From positions 310,001 to 374,000 of the forward strand of contig QEYB01000715.1 of assembly GCA_017562135.1 (NCBI GenBank): 64,000 nt of DNA, written 5' to 3'. The translations under genes were made by a program, and so were the position numbers. The notes under the pieces were generated by a model that was not told the DNA's origin, made no database searches, and saw only the letters and a list, made by a program, of their open reading frames with translations. Positions 11,101 to 24,500 of the stretch are shown here, one piece after another. Position 1 is the stretch's first letter; every line of letters begins with the position of its first letter. The stretch is from Dipylidium caninum. Taxonomy: Eukaryota; Platyhelminthes; Cestoda; Cyclophyllidea; Dipylidiidae.

Positions 11101-12200
11101 ACACCAGATGGGCACTTTTATCACCCTCAGCTACCACCACAACAATTACCATCTAAGGTACAAAAGCCTATGAGCCGCACCTGTCGCAGAGCAAAGAGAA
11201 GGCGATTTGTTCTGATTGATCCCCCGACGGATTGACTATATGTCGGAGGTGTGTACGACAGGTCTTTGGCAAGGTGTCCGAACGGCTTTGTAACTACAAA
11301 AGACAATCGCAAATTGAGATTTACTCGATTTCGAGTTTTAGGCTTCGTAAATCCCAACACTTAGTGCCTATCAGTTGAGAACGACTTCTTGGGGATAGAA
11401 GGAACCTCTGATCGGTGATACGCGCGGTACCGGGGGACTCGGGGAGTCTTGACCGCGTCTACTTTCTACCCATTGATCCATTTTAATTAATTCAAAGCTT
11501 AAAATGCACAACAACCTTTTCTTCAGTGTCTCCCTGCGGAAACTGCGGGAAATATGTATGACTTTGTGGCATTAGTGATATTTTTGTGAGGACACTGGAG
11601 CGGGCGCGGGAGGCAAGACGCACCCAATCGAGTCGAGTTGAAAGCAGAAATTTGATGAGCGGCCTGCCGGCCGGTTTGAAAGCCGTCAAACGTGGAACAG
11701 GCCTTCTCGGGCCAATTCACACAAAATTTACTTCTCTGAAGTCAGTGCTTAACAAATATAACTCGGTAGAGTGTGCTTCGGCGAGGGGCGGGGGTGAGGG
11801 GCGCTCGCAGGTAAGTGGGGCGAAGGCGTTCGGGGCCCAGTGGGAGGAGGACACTACTGTTGGAGAATGAGGAGACGGCGGGAAACAGGCATAGCGCGTC
11901 TGTCACAGCCGGAGAATGTTGTGGGCCTTAGTAATATCCGAAATGACGACCAGCACGTGTCACACCGAAGACCCGCCCTGCCGAATGGGCTGCACCGTTC
12001 AGCCCTGCGCGTTGCACTCTGTCCCCTCCACTCTCTACATCTCAGCGCCAGAAATCCTGGAAGTGCCGCGAGTGGTATCACTTACGAATGGAGCTTAAAT
12101 GGCCATTCTGGGGCAGACGGGACAGAAACGTCCCCCACGTGCGATGAAGGCCAGTGATGCAGTGTCAAAGTGGGACTGAGGTATCGCGGTTGGCCGCAGT
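8185..12200. other. Non-coding block
   Basis: No convincing coding exon. GC-rich DNA with a 13-base G run (9980-9992), an AT-rich homeodomain-word island at 9195-9270, AT-rich DNA at 10270-10540, and alternating CA/GT/CG runs at 10645-10760 and 10900-10930. Confidence 0.5.
9980..9992. repeat. G13 homopolymer
   Basis: Uninterrupted run of 13 G, a likely length-variable site. Confidence 0.9.
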
Positions 12201-12208
12201 GCAATATT

Positions 12209-12266
12209 TTGCATAAACGCAGCAGCTTGCTGTCCGAGTATGCAAATATTCCATAAACTTGCATAA
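12209..12266. promoter_or_regulatory. Second POU/bZIP-like cluster
   Basis: An octamer ATGCAAAT (12240-12247) is flanked on each side by TTGCATAA (12209-12216 and 12259-12266). The words lie in an AT-rich island within GC-rich DNA. TTGCATAA can be read as a half-octamer or as a C/EBP-like site. Confidence 0.4.
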
Positions 12267-12426
12267 TTCCTCCCCGAATGATTATCATATTCATGCTCCA
12301 GCAGAACGCACGGAGAAGCCTGAGCTCGTCGAAGCAGCTCGCCACTGCGCGGCCCCCGAGACTGTGCAAATTCGATCCCTCGTCTCCGACTAACCGGGGC
12401 CTTTCGCTCACCCGCGCACGCATAAA

Positions 12427-12442
12427 CACACACACACACACA
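12427..12442. repeat. (CA)8 microsatellite
   Basis: Pure dinucleotide run in non-coding DNA. Confidence 0.9.
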
Positions 12443-14318
12443 GGCTACACACGCAGGCAGACGGGCAGGCGGGCGCCGTGGATGGCTGCGTTGGAGTGAG
12501 GTGTGCTGCTACAGCAGGGGCGGGGCGGACGCGGAGGACCTCGGCGACAGGGCTGTCCTCAGATCGGTGGTATCACCTACTTGCCTTGACCACTTCGCGT
12601 GGCCTTCACAGCGCGCAAGACGGTCCGCCTGTAATCCTGGGCCCGTGGTAGAGCGGAACTCCGCACTTCGGACACCGACGGTGTCAAACTGGCACTCTCT
12701 ATGGGTTTTTCAAAAACACCTCGAACCGGAGTCACCTATGAGCCCTTCAGACGGCTTGGGCGACTAAAGAAGCGCCTTTTCCACTGTGGATCTGGTGCGA
12801 GTGGGAATTGCTGCCCATTCGCACGAGCCAAGCGGAGATTCGTGCCTCACAACTCCACCGGAAGGGCCGCCGTGGCGCGAGTGGCTCGAAGGTGGAACAC
12901 CGAATCGGCTCTCGACCGGGCTAAATTGGCGGCTCCTAACGATAAGGGGAGATTTAACCCATTCTGAACCAACACGGCATTTACACAGTGAGAGAGGCTG
13001 AAATCCATTCACGTTAAAATTAATGGGGGTTTGCATCTCCCTGCGCTGCCGTTGACTTGAAGTCGTGGGAAGGCTAATTGTAATGTAATAAAATACTTGA
13101 ACCTCCTGTGCAGCAGCGGCATTAATCACACGAAGGACGCCTAATCACCAAGCAAACAAGTTCAACTCCCGACTGTTGCCAGACAGGTTAATGCTATGCC
13201 TGGTCAGCCGGCACTTAAGGCTCCCGCCGCAATTTTGCCCACTCCATAATTTATCACCGCGTTCGGTTGCCCCCAGACGGTGGGCGCTTGTTAAACCGCG
13301 AACCCTCAAGGGGCTTCATCAATCGCGTTCTTTATCATTCACGCGGATGCTACTTTACCAGCCGCGAGGCCTCTCGTGGAGTTAGCCGGCCTCCCCTAGT
13401 TAGGTGCCGAGGAACGATTTGAGGAGCAGAAGCAGGCCGCCGACCGACCGACTCCTCTCCTCGCTGTGCCACATTCTGAATCTTTTGAGGCACAAGCGAG
13501 TTTGACGTGGAACCGGCTGACTGCACCACCGCGGTGGCAAGACGAACTAGGTGAGGAAGCACAGGTCGCCTCTCAGTTCATCCTCCCATCTGCCGCGTCT
13601 ACTTCTGCTGCCACCTCCGAGATGTCGCCCCATTCAAATTGTCTCCTGGTCCATGCGTTCGTGTTGGACAACTTTTACTGCGAACCGAATTCTCGAATCA
13701 CGACTCTAGCCAGGCGGTATCTCCCCACCTCCACAACAGAGTTTACCGCGACGGAGACCGCCGTTAGTGTGCTGCAGGGGCTTCTTGTCCCTCCAGCTCC
13801 TCCCGTTCCGCCTCTGTCCATCCGTGCCGGGTGATGGATGGGCCGCATGCGTGTAGAACATGCCGCCGCGGCCCGACAGTCTCCCTCGTCGCGGGATGTT
13901 CCACATCACGTGGCCTCGGTAAGGGGACAGACAGGCGCCGATGTGTTGGCGGAAAGAATTATTTCGGGCGGGCTGTCAGTCCCTCATCCACACGCTCGAA
14001 TTTTATAAATGCAAGCCACGGTTAGGCGCCCCTCAGGGGTCACTTGGGCTTTATTGCGGTGGTCTTCCACCCGTATTAGCATCTTTTGGGGTGTCCGTTG
14101 CATTAGGGTCACCGAATCCCCTGATCGCGCGCTCGACACACTCACTTGGGCCGGTGGAGGAAAGGAAACACTAGCATCTGTCTGTTGTGTGCCTATCCAA
14201 CCGTGGAGCTGAGGGATGAAAGACTTTTACCGACTTGTTGCAGGCAGGCAAGCAGGCAGGCTGAGCACTCCCCCAAATAATGACTACTCAACATATGGCA
14301 AAGGTCAACTCCCCTCTA

Positions 14319-14335
14319 CCCCCCCCCCCCCCCCC
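14319..14335. repeat. C17 homopolymer
   Basis: Seventeen consecutive C, expected to be unstable in length. Confidence 0.9.
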
Positions 14336-16392
14336 GGCTCCTCCCAGACCAGTCGGGGGCGAACAGCAAACCACCTGGGAGACCACTTCAGCTCCATTGG
14401 AAGTTAGTCGCGCAAGAGAGTGGCATTTCGTGAAATTGGGAGGCAGACCTGACCAGCTCCTGCACTAACTGACGCGTGAGACTGGAAAGTGAAGCGTGTT
14501 GCGATGACAGACCACGACTGCTGAGATATCCACATGCCATTAGTCTTCTGACAGGCGAAGGTTGGCATTCCTACATCAGCCCGCGGGAGGGAAAGGGGCA
14601 ACTCGGAAGCAGACCGGACTCTCTCAGCCGCCCTCGCCGCCTAGCGCTCTGTGGAAATCAGGTCCACATGCCCGGTGAGTTAATAAAGAGAATTTGTCCA
14701 TTAAAGCCACTAATTCCTCTTTCTCTTGGGCCACGCAAGCTGACGTGTGATGCATCACTTTCTTGGATGAATTACAGCCCGTGTTACGGAGGGGCTTCCA
14801 TCTTCGTCAGCGGGTGCACATCTCATCGCGGTGAGGGGAGTGAAAGCATGGAAAAACAAGTGGACTGGAGGATGCTGGAGGTGCTCAAAAAGTGCCCAGA
14901 GACAATAAACTGTGCGTGGGTGTGTGTAACTCGCACTGCCTCGAGGATTTCACTGGGGCCAGCGAAGAAGATGAACGACGGAAATTAGACGGAGCCTCAA
15001 TCGCGAACTTGTCAGTCGACGTGGCGCTGCCTGCGCGCACGCGCTGCCTCCGGCCGCACTTCGGTGGGGGAGGCGGCCGGACAGACGGAATGGAGCCGGG
15101 AAGATGAATTAATGCGGGAAAAAGCAATCACCGACGTGTAGCAATCCATCTTGGGCCCTGCAGCAAATCACACAATGGACTTAAGTTCACTTTGATGTAC
15201 AGGGCTGCGTATGTGGACGTGAGAATTTATGGGCAAAACGAATTACGGCAGGCTAGCATTTACCAGTTGTGGCTTCCTACGAGGCTTTTTGTCGCGAAAA
15301 CGAAGGCGGGCGAAGAGCACGGCCCGCTCCCCTTCCGACGTGTGCGAACTTCCCTCTCAAATCATTAAAAAAGAGCGATACATGCGCGCGCGGGTGTGTG
15401 CGTCGCCACATCCCGTAGCAAATAGAAGAAAACCGGGAGGGGCGGCGGTGGGGGCGGGGAACGCGGGAGCTGCCGAGGGCTGCGTGTGCGAGGGTGACCG
15501 CACAAGAAATCGCCCACTTCTTTCCTCTTGCAACCGAGAATGTCGTTATATTTCCTACGGTATGTTGGAAAGGCCTCCTCCGGCAGAACTTTCACGCCGA
15601 AATAGTCTCTCAAGGCTTTTTTCTCCAGCAACTGCAATCCCCTTCTGCGGATGCTGCTTTTCACCCATCGCCGAGGCGATAATATTCAAATCGCCTTAAT
15701 ATGCCCCGTTGGGCGAGAGAGTAGCAAACCGCGCGGTGAGACGGTCCCGAGAAGGACGAGCGCGGTGACAGATCTCAGGGGCGACAAGGAGGAATCCTGC
15801 CGGTTGTTGATAAAGCTTATTTTGTCTTATCGTGGCCTCTGCGACACGATGCGGAGGCCATTTTGAGGACTGTTTGGGTAAGAAGTTGAACCGTCATCGT
15901 CGAAAGGGGAGGCCCAAGTCGAGGTCCTGAGCGCTGCGCGACGAGTGCCGATGAAAGCATCAATGTCCCGCTCGTCCAGTGTCTTCGTTGAGAGGCATCA
16001 ATCAAGGAGGTCACATGCAAGGATGAGGGACGGACCCACTTCCGCCTCCCATATGGATCGCGCCTCAACTGTGGGCACCGATGAAATGGAGGAAGCGTAG
16101 AACTGCAAAGGTATGGCGTCATGATGCTTATTTTACCACCCAACAAGCCGCGGTTTGGTGGCGCAAGGCGGGTTTGCTACCACGAGCCCCATCGCACTCT
16201 AGCAAACTTTTGGCTCCCTAATTTGTAATTCTCCTCCCTTTCGCTGTCTCTCTCTCTCTCGCTCTTTAACATCATCTCCGTTCCCGGCTCACTTCACGTT
16301 TATCGACCCCTTCGGGGCGAATTTCCTCAACCCCGCGCTGCGAGCAACCTCAAACGTCACCCGCTTAGGGGTGCACGTGCGCACACACGCAC

Positions 16393-16462
16393 GCAACACG
16401 CATACACACACACACACACACACGCCCGCAACACGCATACACACACACACACACACACGCCC
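16393..16462. repeat. Exact 35-bp tandem duplication containing CA repeats
   Basis: Unit one (16393-16427) and unit two (16428-16462) are identical. Each starts GCAACACGCATA, continues as a CA run and ends CGCCC. Identity over both the unique and the repeat parts suggests a recent duplication. Confidence 0.88.
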
Positions 16463-17480
16463 GTGCGTCCGTGCCTCCGTGTCACCGTGCTGGCAGAGTT
16501 GAGCCAAGTTTTTATTATCGCTGATCCTCCGCAGGAGTCAGTACTAAACCGGTGGCAGGGGGAAGAGCCAAAGTTCGGGGGCAGGCGGGGAGGAGTGGAG
16601 GGGACAGGCGTTGACACGCGATGGACGGACGACCCGTTGGAGGGAGCGGTTGGGCGACGGGACGAACGAGCGATGACGCTGACGGCCGTCGTGGTGGTGG
16701 TGGTGGTGGCGGTGGTGGGCAGTGAAGGTGTAAGCCGAGCAAAGAAGGCGTAGCAAGGCGAGCTGTGCGGGTGCATGCCTTCCAGCATTCTAACGTGCGG
16801 ACGTGCGTGCGCGCTGATGTGCGTGCGTGCGTGCGTACGTATGTACTTGCGGATACGCGTTGGCGTTTGAAATTTTAATTCGGTTATACTTTAAAGTGCG
16901 GGAGAGAGGCGATTGGCTGAAATTTTAAGCGCGACAAAATTTTAACGCTTACGCGGAGGCACCTGGTTGTCGCCCCCAAGGCGTAATTCCGCACGTCCCT
17001 CAGACCCCAACTCGGTGCTTTTAATATTACGCTCAGATTATTTTACATGGCACATGATTTTGCACGTAGATGAACTGCGGGTGACCAACCCGCGCCCGCA
17101 GTGGTCCTTGATGGCAAAATTAAGGTTGCAAACCAAAAGAATGGTTTAATGGGGCAATTAATTGTGGAGGAGTGCTCAAAGCGCGTAATTGAAGGGGGTT
17201 GAATGCAAAAGGAAGACGTTTGTGGTGCGCGCAACACTCCTCCAAAGACAATAAATAATGGTGACCGTCGCATTCGGAGGTGAAAAATGGGCAACAGGTT
17301 CTGTCCGTTATCATCTTGCAGGCTCGCGCGAAGCTCACCTCGCCCCTCCTCGCCGCCCTTCGCGTCTCATGCGTATCTCCATACACATCTCTGACTCAGC
17401 TCGTTCGCGAAGGCAAATACAGCACAAAAATGGGGCAAACAAAACGACTAACTCGGATTGGGAGACCGGTACTCACTCAC

Positions 17481-17697
17481 ACACCCGCCCACCCAATCAC
17501 CCACTCACTCATTCACCCACGGGGGGGTAGAGTGGGGGGAGGGCAGCAGGGTGAGGAGTTAGGAGTCCGCCTTATCAAAAATTAAACTAACACTCAAACA
17601 CACACACACACAAACAGCAATTAAGGGGACTCAGTTGAGTCCGGTCTCGCATATACACAATGTGAATGAATGGATGAGTGGGTGGGTGGGTTGGTGG
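17481..17697. repeat. Pair of near-complementary low-complexity tracts
   Basis: The C-rich tract 17481-17519 (CACCC, CACTCATTCA) and the G-rich tract 17662-17697 (TGAATGAATGGATGAG, GGGTG) are close to reverse complements about 140 bases apart. An 8-base GAGACCGG / CCGGTCTC pair (17461-17468 and 17641-17648) lies beside them. A (CA) run sits between at 17599-17612. Confidence 0.5.
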
Positions 17698-18178
17698 AGC
17701 AGGACCATGATTCTGATGCTCTGACAGACGGACGGCAGTTTTTACATAGAATAAACACTGACTGGCAGTGAGAAATGTCTTCCAGCCCACCCGATTCATG
17801 TATGGGAGCATCCTCCTGCAGGTTAGACCACTTCGCTCGCCGCGCTTTTGAAATCAGGTAACCGACGGCCGCCGTTTCCACTGTGTCCCTTCTTCTGAGG
17901 TGAGTGACGACAGTTAGGCTGTGAAAGTAGAGTCAGGGGGCAGATGGGTTGTCGAAGAAGACGGTCGTTTCAGCCCCACAAATGCCGGCATTTTGGAAAA
18001 CGGCATCGTGGCCTTTTGGCAACAACATAACGAGTAGTCTGAGCACTGGACTGGGCTTTCCCTCACTGCAACTGCGTCCCGCGCTCCGGCTCGGGGCTGT
18101 CCGCGGACCACACTCCCCTCGCGCCAGGGTGGAGGACGCAGACGAAGGTCCTCCTCCTCTTCGCTGCAGTGACCTTTC

Positions 18179-18320
18179 CAAGTGGTGAAAATTGTGAATT
18201 TACTGCCCACTTGCAAGAGGAATGGGGACTATTTTTGGAATTCTGGAATATAATTATGGAGCAATTCACAGACAAAACTGTTAAACAAAGATTTTCTGGG
18301 AGGGGATCATAAATAATTCA
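18179..18320. promoter_or_regulatory. AT-rich island with CArG/MEF2-like word
   Basis: It contains CTATTTTTGG (18229-18238), between the SRF and MEF2 consensus words, two CAAGTGG-type words (18179-18185 and 18207-18213) and ACAAAG. It stands out from its GC-rich surroundings. Confidence 0.35.
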
Positions 18321-19607
18321 GGAAAGTTGAGCGGCTAAGCTGGAAAGCATTCGTCCACAAAATGTTTGACAGAAAAGGGTGAGGGAGCGGGATTGTGTTG
18401 CTTGAAAACCACAAACGGGGATGTGGGGCGCGGAATCCCCATTTTGGCTCACTCGTGAGGGCACAAGAAATCTGCACCAGTAGCGGCTTCTGTCCGAAGA
18501 TATGAAGAAAAAGCGAGGCCACCTCGGAGTCGATAGAATCTGATACTCACGTATCGCACAGTATCTGATAACATAAAACACCGAGGAAAGGTCCATCTGT
18601 CAGTGAAGAGGAAGATCTTTTTGGCGTCCACATGATGAATTACCGCTGTCAGACCTCGACTGGCGTAAATTAATTTAGCCTATACTGGATTCTTGCTTTT
18701 CACCTCCGTCTCAGAGTGATCGTCCTGCTGCCTCCGCCTCACAATCGCCATCTCCGCCCCATCGGAGGCCCACACGTCCAGCTGCCTCGTTCCATCAATC
18801 CTGCCTTGAGGATCACTTAAAGTTGACATCGGCGGTGCGCGTGCGTCGACGGCGCCTCGTGTACACGGTCTGGAAGGAGAGGCCAAAGGTCTCTGAATGA
18901 CAGTTGGAGGGAGGGGGGGAGGAGCTCCACACGTCACTCGGGTCCCTTCCATTCCCCTCCTGCGGGCTCCGAGTCCCAAGGCGCACAACCCTTTTGATCG
19001 CTTAGTGTGCGTCCTTTTGTTCATTGTGCTCATCCCATCGCCCGCGCACCACCAACACGCGGCTGCCTTCTGCGAGCATTCAAGCGTGGCCACGCACCGG
19101 GATGAATGACTTGACGCAGCACAACAACTTGGCGAGGAGACGCGTCGGCCACACAGCCGGGTCCAGTAGATTTTACCAAAACAGGCGTCCACGAGGGAAG
19201 AAGCACCTTCCTGATTCGCCGTGATCGTCGCCACTCTTTCGCGATACCGCGTCGGTTGCTTCACGAAGGCAATGGACTTCACATGAGGACTGAGGATTGG
19301 CTGCCACTTCCCTTCACGCATGCTCGGACGTGCGAGGCGTTGACACGAAGTTCGAGAACATTATGCAATGCAAGGGAGGCGTTCCGTCTCCCCTGGTGGG
19401 CGACTTAATATATGCGACTGCGGGCAGTCTCCGCTCCCTTACAACAAATAAGCCGCATTTTTGCTGTCCACGAAGCTGGAAAAATAGAGGGCATCTGGCA
19501 AATCACACCACAGACCCTCCTTTATCAGCGCTGAGGCCACATGTTACCCGAGGGTGAAGTAGGAGAGGTTGTGCGCGAGTCTGGTGTAATTCGATGTCCG
19601 CCAGCTT

Positions 19608-19648
19608 CACCACCACCGCCGACACCGCCGCCGCCGCCGCCGCCGCGG
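19608..19648. repeat. CCG/CAC trinucleotide repeat
   Basis: CAC units pass into an uninterrupted GCC run. Confidence 0.88.
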
Positions 19649-21471
19649 CTCGGGCAACATTTGGAGGCTCGCGCACTCCTGTTACCTACTGACTCACAGG
19701 CATTGAGTATTCGCCGGAGGCGGGCAGGGACCGCGGCCCAGACAGACCGGAGGCTCGCTGCAAGAGCAGGTGTCCGTGCGTGCCACCCTCGCTCACCGCG
19801 TGGGTGGGTGCGGGTGCCTGACACCTGCTCGTGAACGAAACTTACACATTGAACGCGAGCAGCCACAACAAATTGGTTGAGCATGGACGCCGGCTTCGAC
19901 TGGAAGTTTCTCCACATGGTCAACTGCGCGCCTCCCCCCCCTCCGCCTTAGTGGCCGTTTCGCCAAGGCCGAGGTGGCTCGGGGCCGAGAGGCCTGCTGG
20001 GTCTTTTGAGCATATCCAGCACAGCCGACCGGGCAGACGGGCTGGTGAACTGCTTTTTTAATGCCGTAGGTGATAGATACGAGTGTGACTGCAGCAATCT
20101 TGTCGGCCAGTGGGTCCCGTCCCGGTTAGTTGGTCCTGGACACGAGGTGAGTACCGAGGTGGACACTTGGCGGCGACTGGCACGCGTTAGAGTGGGTTGG
20201 TGAAGCCGCGGGCGAGGCAGAGCCATGGAAACCCCGCGGATAGGCGGATAGGACGTGAGAAGCTCGAGAGTTTGCACAGTTGCAACCGCTCACTCTCCCT
20301 CACAGAGGAATCCAGCTCCGAGGAAGCCGAGAAATCGCGCCTCCACCGGGTTGTAGCCCAGTTGGATCTGCCCACTTGATGCTAGCTTTAATTACCACAG
20401 TCCGGTCTACAAACTTCGGTCCTAACGAACACTGTCCACTTAATTCACTTCCTTATCCCCTCGGGGACCGTGCGGTTATTTGATTCTGACTGCATCTTAA
20501 TTCGCCCTTTGTTAGTTTATTAACGGGCAGCCCCTAATCTCTTTTCCCAGGCTAAATCCGACCAGAAATCCCCACAATAGGTATGCTAAACACTAGTTTG
20601 ATGTAAATAGTCACGGCGTTTTGTGAAGTAAATTAGGTTAGCCACAGGAGTACGCCGAGCGCTCCGGCATGGGCAGCCGCTCTCGCAGAGCAACTTCTGT
20701 CCTCCCTCGTGGCGCGGCGAAGGCGCCTTCCGTGGAGGAGGGAGCACGTCTGTTCCGCTTCCGTTCACCAACTAGCGTCACCTCGCTCTGCTCCGCTCCG
20801 GGCTCCGCTGTCCGTGGCAGAGGTGGCCAGTGGCGCTGCCTTGGCTAGGCGGCCAGAGAAGGAGGCCACGTGCGGCAGAGTGCTCAGGAGGCGCTCCGGC
20901 GATGAGAGCTCCTTTGCCCACCTCCGTGAATGAGCGCGAGTGCCCCCACGTCCGAAAACAACTTTTTGGCCAGATGTGTGCCCGCGCCTCTCCTCACAGT
21001 TGATTAGCATCCCCGTGGCACAGGTGGAGTGCCTTCCAGAGACGCCTTATTTGGCAGTAATGCGAACAGCCGGAAATAACCGCGAACGCGAACGTGAACG
21101 TGCGGGCGAGAGTGAGTTACTAAATGCACCCTTCATTGAAAAGGCAGGCGCGCTGCCGCAGAAGGAGGGAAACGAATTCATCCACTTTTACCTCGGTTAA
21201 GACATCTTTTCTTTGCGGCCAGTGCGTGACGGACATGACATAGTAAAATCAGAGTCTGACAGACACCTGCAATACCAGTGGCGCGATAGCGAAGATTGAC
21301 GTGGGGATGGAGGAGGTGGGAGGGGGGCCGAGTGGGGAGGAGCGGGGCGAGGGGAGGAGGCGGGGTAGTGAAGACCGGCGATTGACAAGGCACACAACCG
21401 CGATCACGACCACTGCCGCAACACACGACTTATCAACAATGCTCGACGCAGTTAGCGTGCACCCTGATTGG

Positions 21472-21503
21472 CAGGAGGAGGAGGAGGAGGTGGAGGAGGA
21501 GGA
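21472..21503. repeat. GGA trinucleotide repeat
   Basis: About ten GGA units with one GGT interruption. Confidence 0.88.
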
Positions 21504-21570
21504 TCGGACATCGTAACGGTAATGGGCGTGGACTCTAGTTAAACTGGAAGATTGACAAATTATGACAGGT

Positions 21571-21593
21571 CACACACACACACACACACACAC
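21571..21593. repeat. (CA)11 microsatellite
   Basis: Pure dinucleotide run. Confidence 0.92.
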
Positions 21594-24500
21594 CTAAACA
21601 CAATCGCGGAAGTAGAGAGGATTGCGGAGAAGGTGATGCCTGAGTACGAGGCGTTTCCCCCGCGCGGCGGCAGCAGGTCCGCGGACGCCCGCAACGCGCG
21701 CTGGTGCCGCGCTCCTGCCACGCTGTAGTTAGTGACACCCCTTCGCCCGACTGCCATTTACCAGCCTCAAGTAGTCGATGTCAGTAAACCTTGGCCGAAT
21801 GGCAACAAAACGGGAGGAGAATGATTAATTGTGGAACATTAATCTTGCCAAAGTGATCCACCGCGGGGCAGCGTGGTGAAGGGCTCCTCTCAGATGGGCA
21901 GAAACGCCAGGTAAAGTCGGCTAAGTTTTCACAGGAAAAAGCTTTTGACGAAGACGAAGTCGAAGATGACGACAACAACCACACAAGAAAAACAAAAACA
22001 CCCGGCCAACCTGTTGCCCCCCAGCGAGGGGACTGGGGAAACGCGGAGTGTGGTGGTGCGATTGATTAACTCCACCGCCTCCCAGTCCACTCCTGCCATT
22101 CTCGCCTTTTTCCCCATCCGACAGCATTCCCCAAGTGCCACCTCACTCATGCCAAAAGTGGTGCCTCCTGGAGCCCTCGGCGGCCAGGGGGGGGGTCCCG
22201 GCTTTTTTGGCGTCTTAAACTGTACATCACCTCGTCATCCAACAGGGAGTTGGTGTACAAATTCCGGGCGGGGGAGGCAGTGCGAAAGGAGGGGGTGGAG
22301 ACGGCGGTAGAGGCGGAGGCGCAGGCGGGGAAACAGGGGCGGCCACGGGTGCATCCCCATTAATTTGCCTTCGCTATGTTTTTAGGTAATCCGAAACCGC
22401 AGCAAAGTGGACTGTTTGTCTTGGGCTTCCCAATCAACAGCGGAGATTTGACTAGCCCTCTCGAAGCCAAATGATTAGACCTCCGGCGTTCCAGTGCCTT
22501 CTCCAGAGCCCTCTAATTTGCTTCCGCGATGAGGAAGACCGCCCCATGTCGATGCAATGGTTGGGATCTCCCACTAGAACACTCATGAAGGACGAGCTGC
22601 CGTCAGCCAGGTGGAGAAGAAGTCCTGACGGCAAAAGGGGTTGGACGGGTTTGGGAAGGGTTGGAGGAGGACAGATGATCGACAAACGCAGTCCTGAGGC
22701 TGAGAAGACTGGGGGAGCGAAATTTACTTCTACCGTTGACAAGCACATCCTCTACATGCATGCATTTGACAGGCGATTAATGAGAAGGGACAACTCGGCC
22801 TCCTCCACCACCGCCAACCCCTCGCCTTATTACCGTCATCATGACCTTACTACATTGTCTTGTAAATTATGCATCAGCAGCAGATGTCCTGCTCTTCAGC
22901 TGGGGATTCGGTGGGGCGGGGTGGGACGATTGACTAAGAAATCGAGCCATTATTGTCCCCTCTTTATCAAAAATTCATGTTGACATCAAGTTTGTATTCG
23001 CAATCATCTTTGTGAGGGCCGACGCCTGATAAGTTATGCAAACCCCGTGTGCCGTGGCGGTGGGGCTGGGCGGGGCGAGGCGGGGGTGGGACGGACAGGC
23101 GGGCGGGCAAGCGGACGGGGGGCTGTGCTCCGCGCCCGAGTCAGCGGGCGGACGAGCGAGCGAGGGGGCGCGCGGTCGTGGGGCCACATAATTAGGCGGA
23201 GGTGACCGCCTGCGCTTGAGAAAACCACTCTCAGACGGGACAAAGTAGACTCCACTCTGCGATAATTAATCGCGTGTGAGACGATTGTTTTCGTGTTAGC
23301 TAATGAGGGCGCCAGTTGCGAGTGCTGTGGCAGTCAATGAGGTGACATGAAATAAAAGGTAGTTAGCCCTTTCTTCCCCTCTCACTCGTCCTGCAACCCC
23401 AAACATGAATGATGTTGACGAGCGTTGGGCCCTGCAGCCCATCGACCCTCCATTGGCAGGCTCACCAACTTCCCCCGCGGGACCGCATGCGAGAAGGGGT
23501 GGATTTCGGCTGTTGAGGGGCTCGTCTCTCCGTCTCCGTCTCTGTCTGGGCACATTCGGTGCCCTCGACAGTCCCTGCATGTGACCTCAAAGGGCCCGGC
23601 CCCCGGCCAGCGTTTCGGCGCTCGGCCCGCCGCGACTCGACAGCCCGAATTGCGCGCACGTTGATAGGAACAGTCAGAAGTGCTTGATGGGAAGACGTGG
23701 AGCACGTCAACAACAAACAAAGGCCAAGCTAAATCACCGCGTGATCCCGCCGAGAGATTGCGTAGCAGGTAGAGCAGCCTCAGCGCTGCCTCTTGTCTGT
23801 CAGACAGGCTACTTTTCTCTCCACGGCCCACATTATTCCTCCTTTAAAAGCGATTTTCACTTGTCTCTCTCCTCGCGCCCCACCTCCAGTCCTCTCACCT
23901 CCTCCACTCCGCACACTCGCGCACCGGCCTGCTGCTATCGCGACGGACCATCTCCCTGCCGGCCCGTGCACGGGCAGTTAGCGTGCCCATGGGAGAGGAG
24001 GAGTGCAATCGCGAGGAGAGGCGAGGGCGAACGGGCGGGCGGGCGGGCTGCCGGGGCGGTGGACAGGGGAGGGTTTAAATTAGCATCAATTAGGGGGCTT
24101 CTGCTCAACAAGCGACACGCTTCCTCTATTCCCTGCCACCCTGTGCCATGCCAGTCCAACTCGCCCTGTCCTACTCTGCCCCGGCCGGGCCGGGCCGTCC
24201 CGGCGGGCGGGCGAGCGGGCAGGCAGGCCGCATCCCCACCACCGCCGCCACGGGTTGAAATGCACTGCGCGTAATGCATTGTTATTAGCAGCGAAGTGAG
24301 CGTCGCTGTCGTGCTCCGCGCCCCACCCCGGCCCCTCGAATTTTGCCCACTTTCAAAGTAGCACTGGTGGAGCACTTGAAGAGTGGAAGAGCAGATGCCT
24401 CATGATAATTGACTCGGCTTAATGTGGAAGTATTCAGTGAAGTGGACAAACATGAATTTGTTGACGGCTGTGCCAAAGGCGGCGCCAACTGTATTAGGGG

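Larger units (their letters stand above)
12443..18178. other. Non-coding block
   Basis: No convincing coding exon. It holds an AT-rich island at 13000-13110, a C17 run (14319-14335), an exact 35-base tandem duplication (16393-16462), a GGT run (16690-16720), and low-complexity CACCC and GGGTG stretches at 17481-17519 and 17662-17697 that are near reverse complements. Confidence 0.5.

Noticed and set aside
12639..12710. tRNA-like D-arm words (GTGGTAGAGC)
   Set aside because: No acceptor stem and no proper T-arm box could be assembled.
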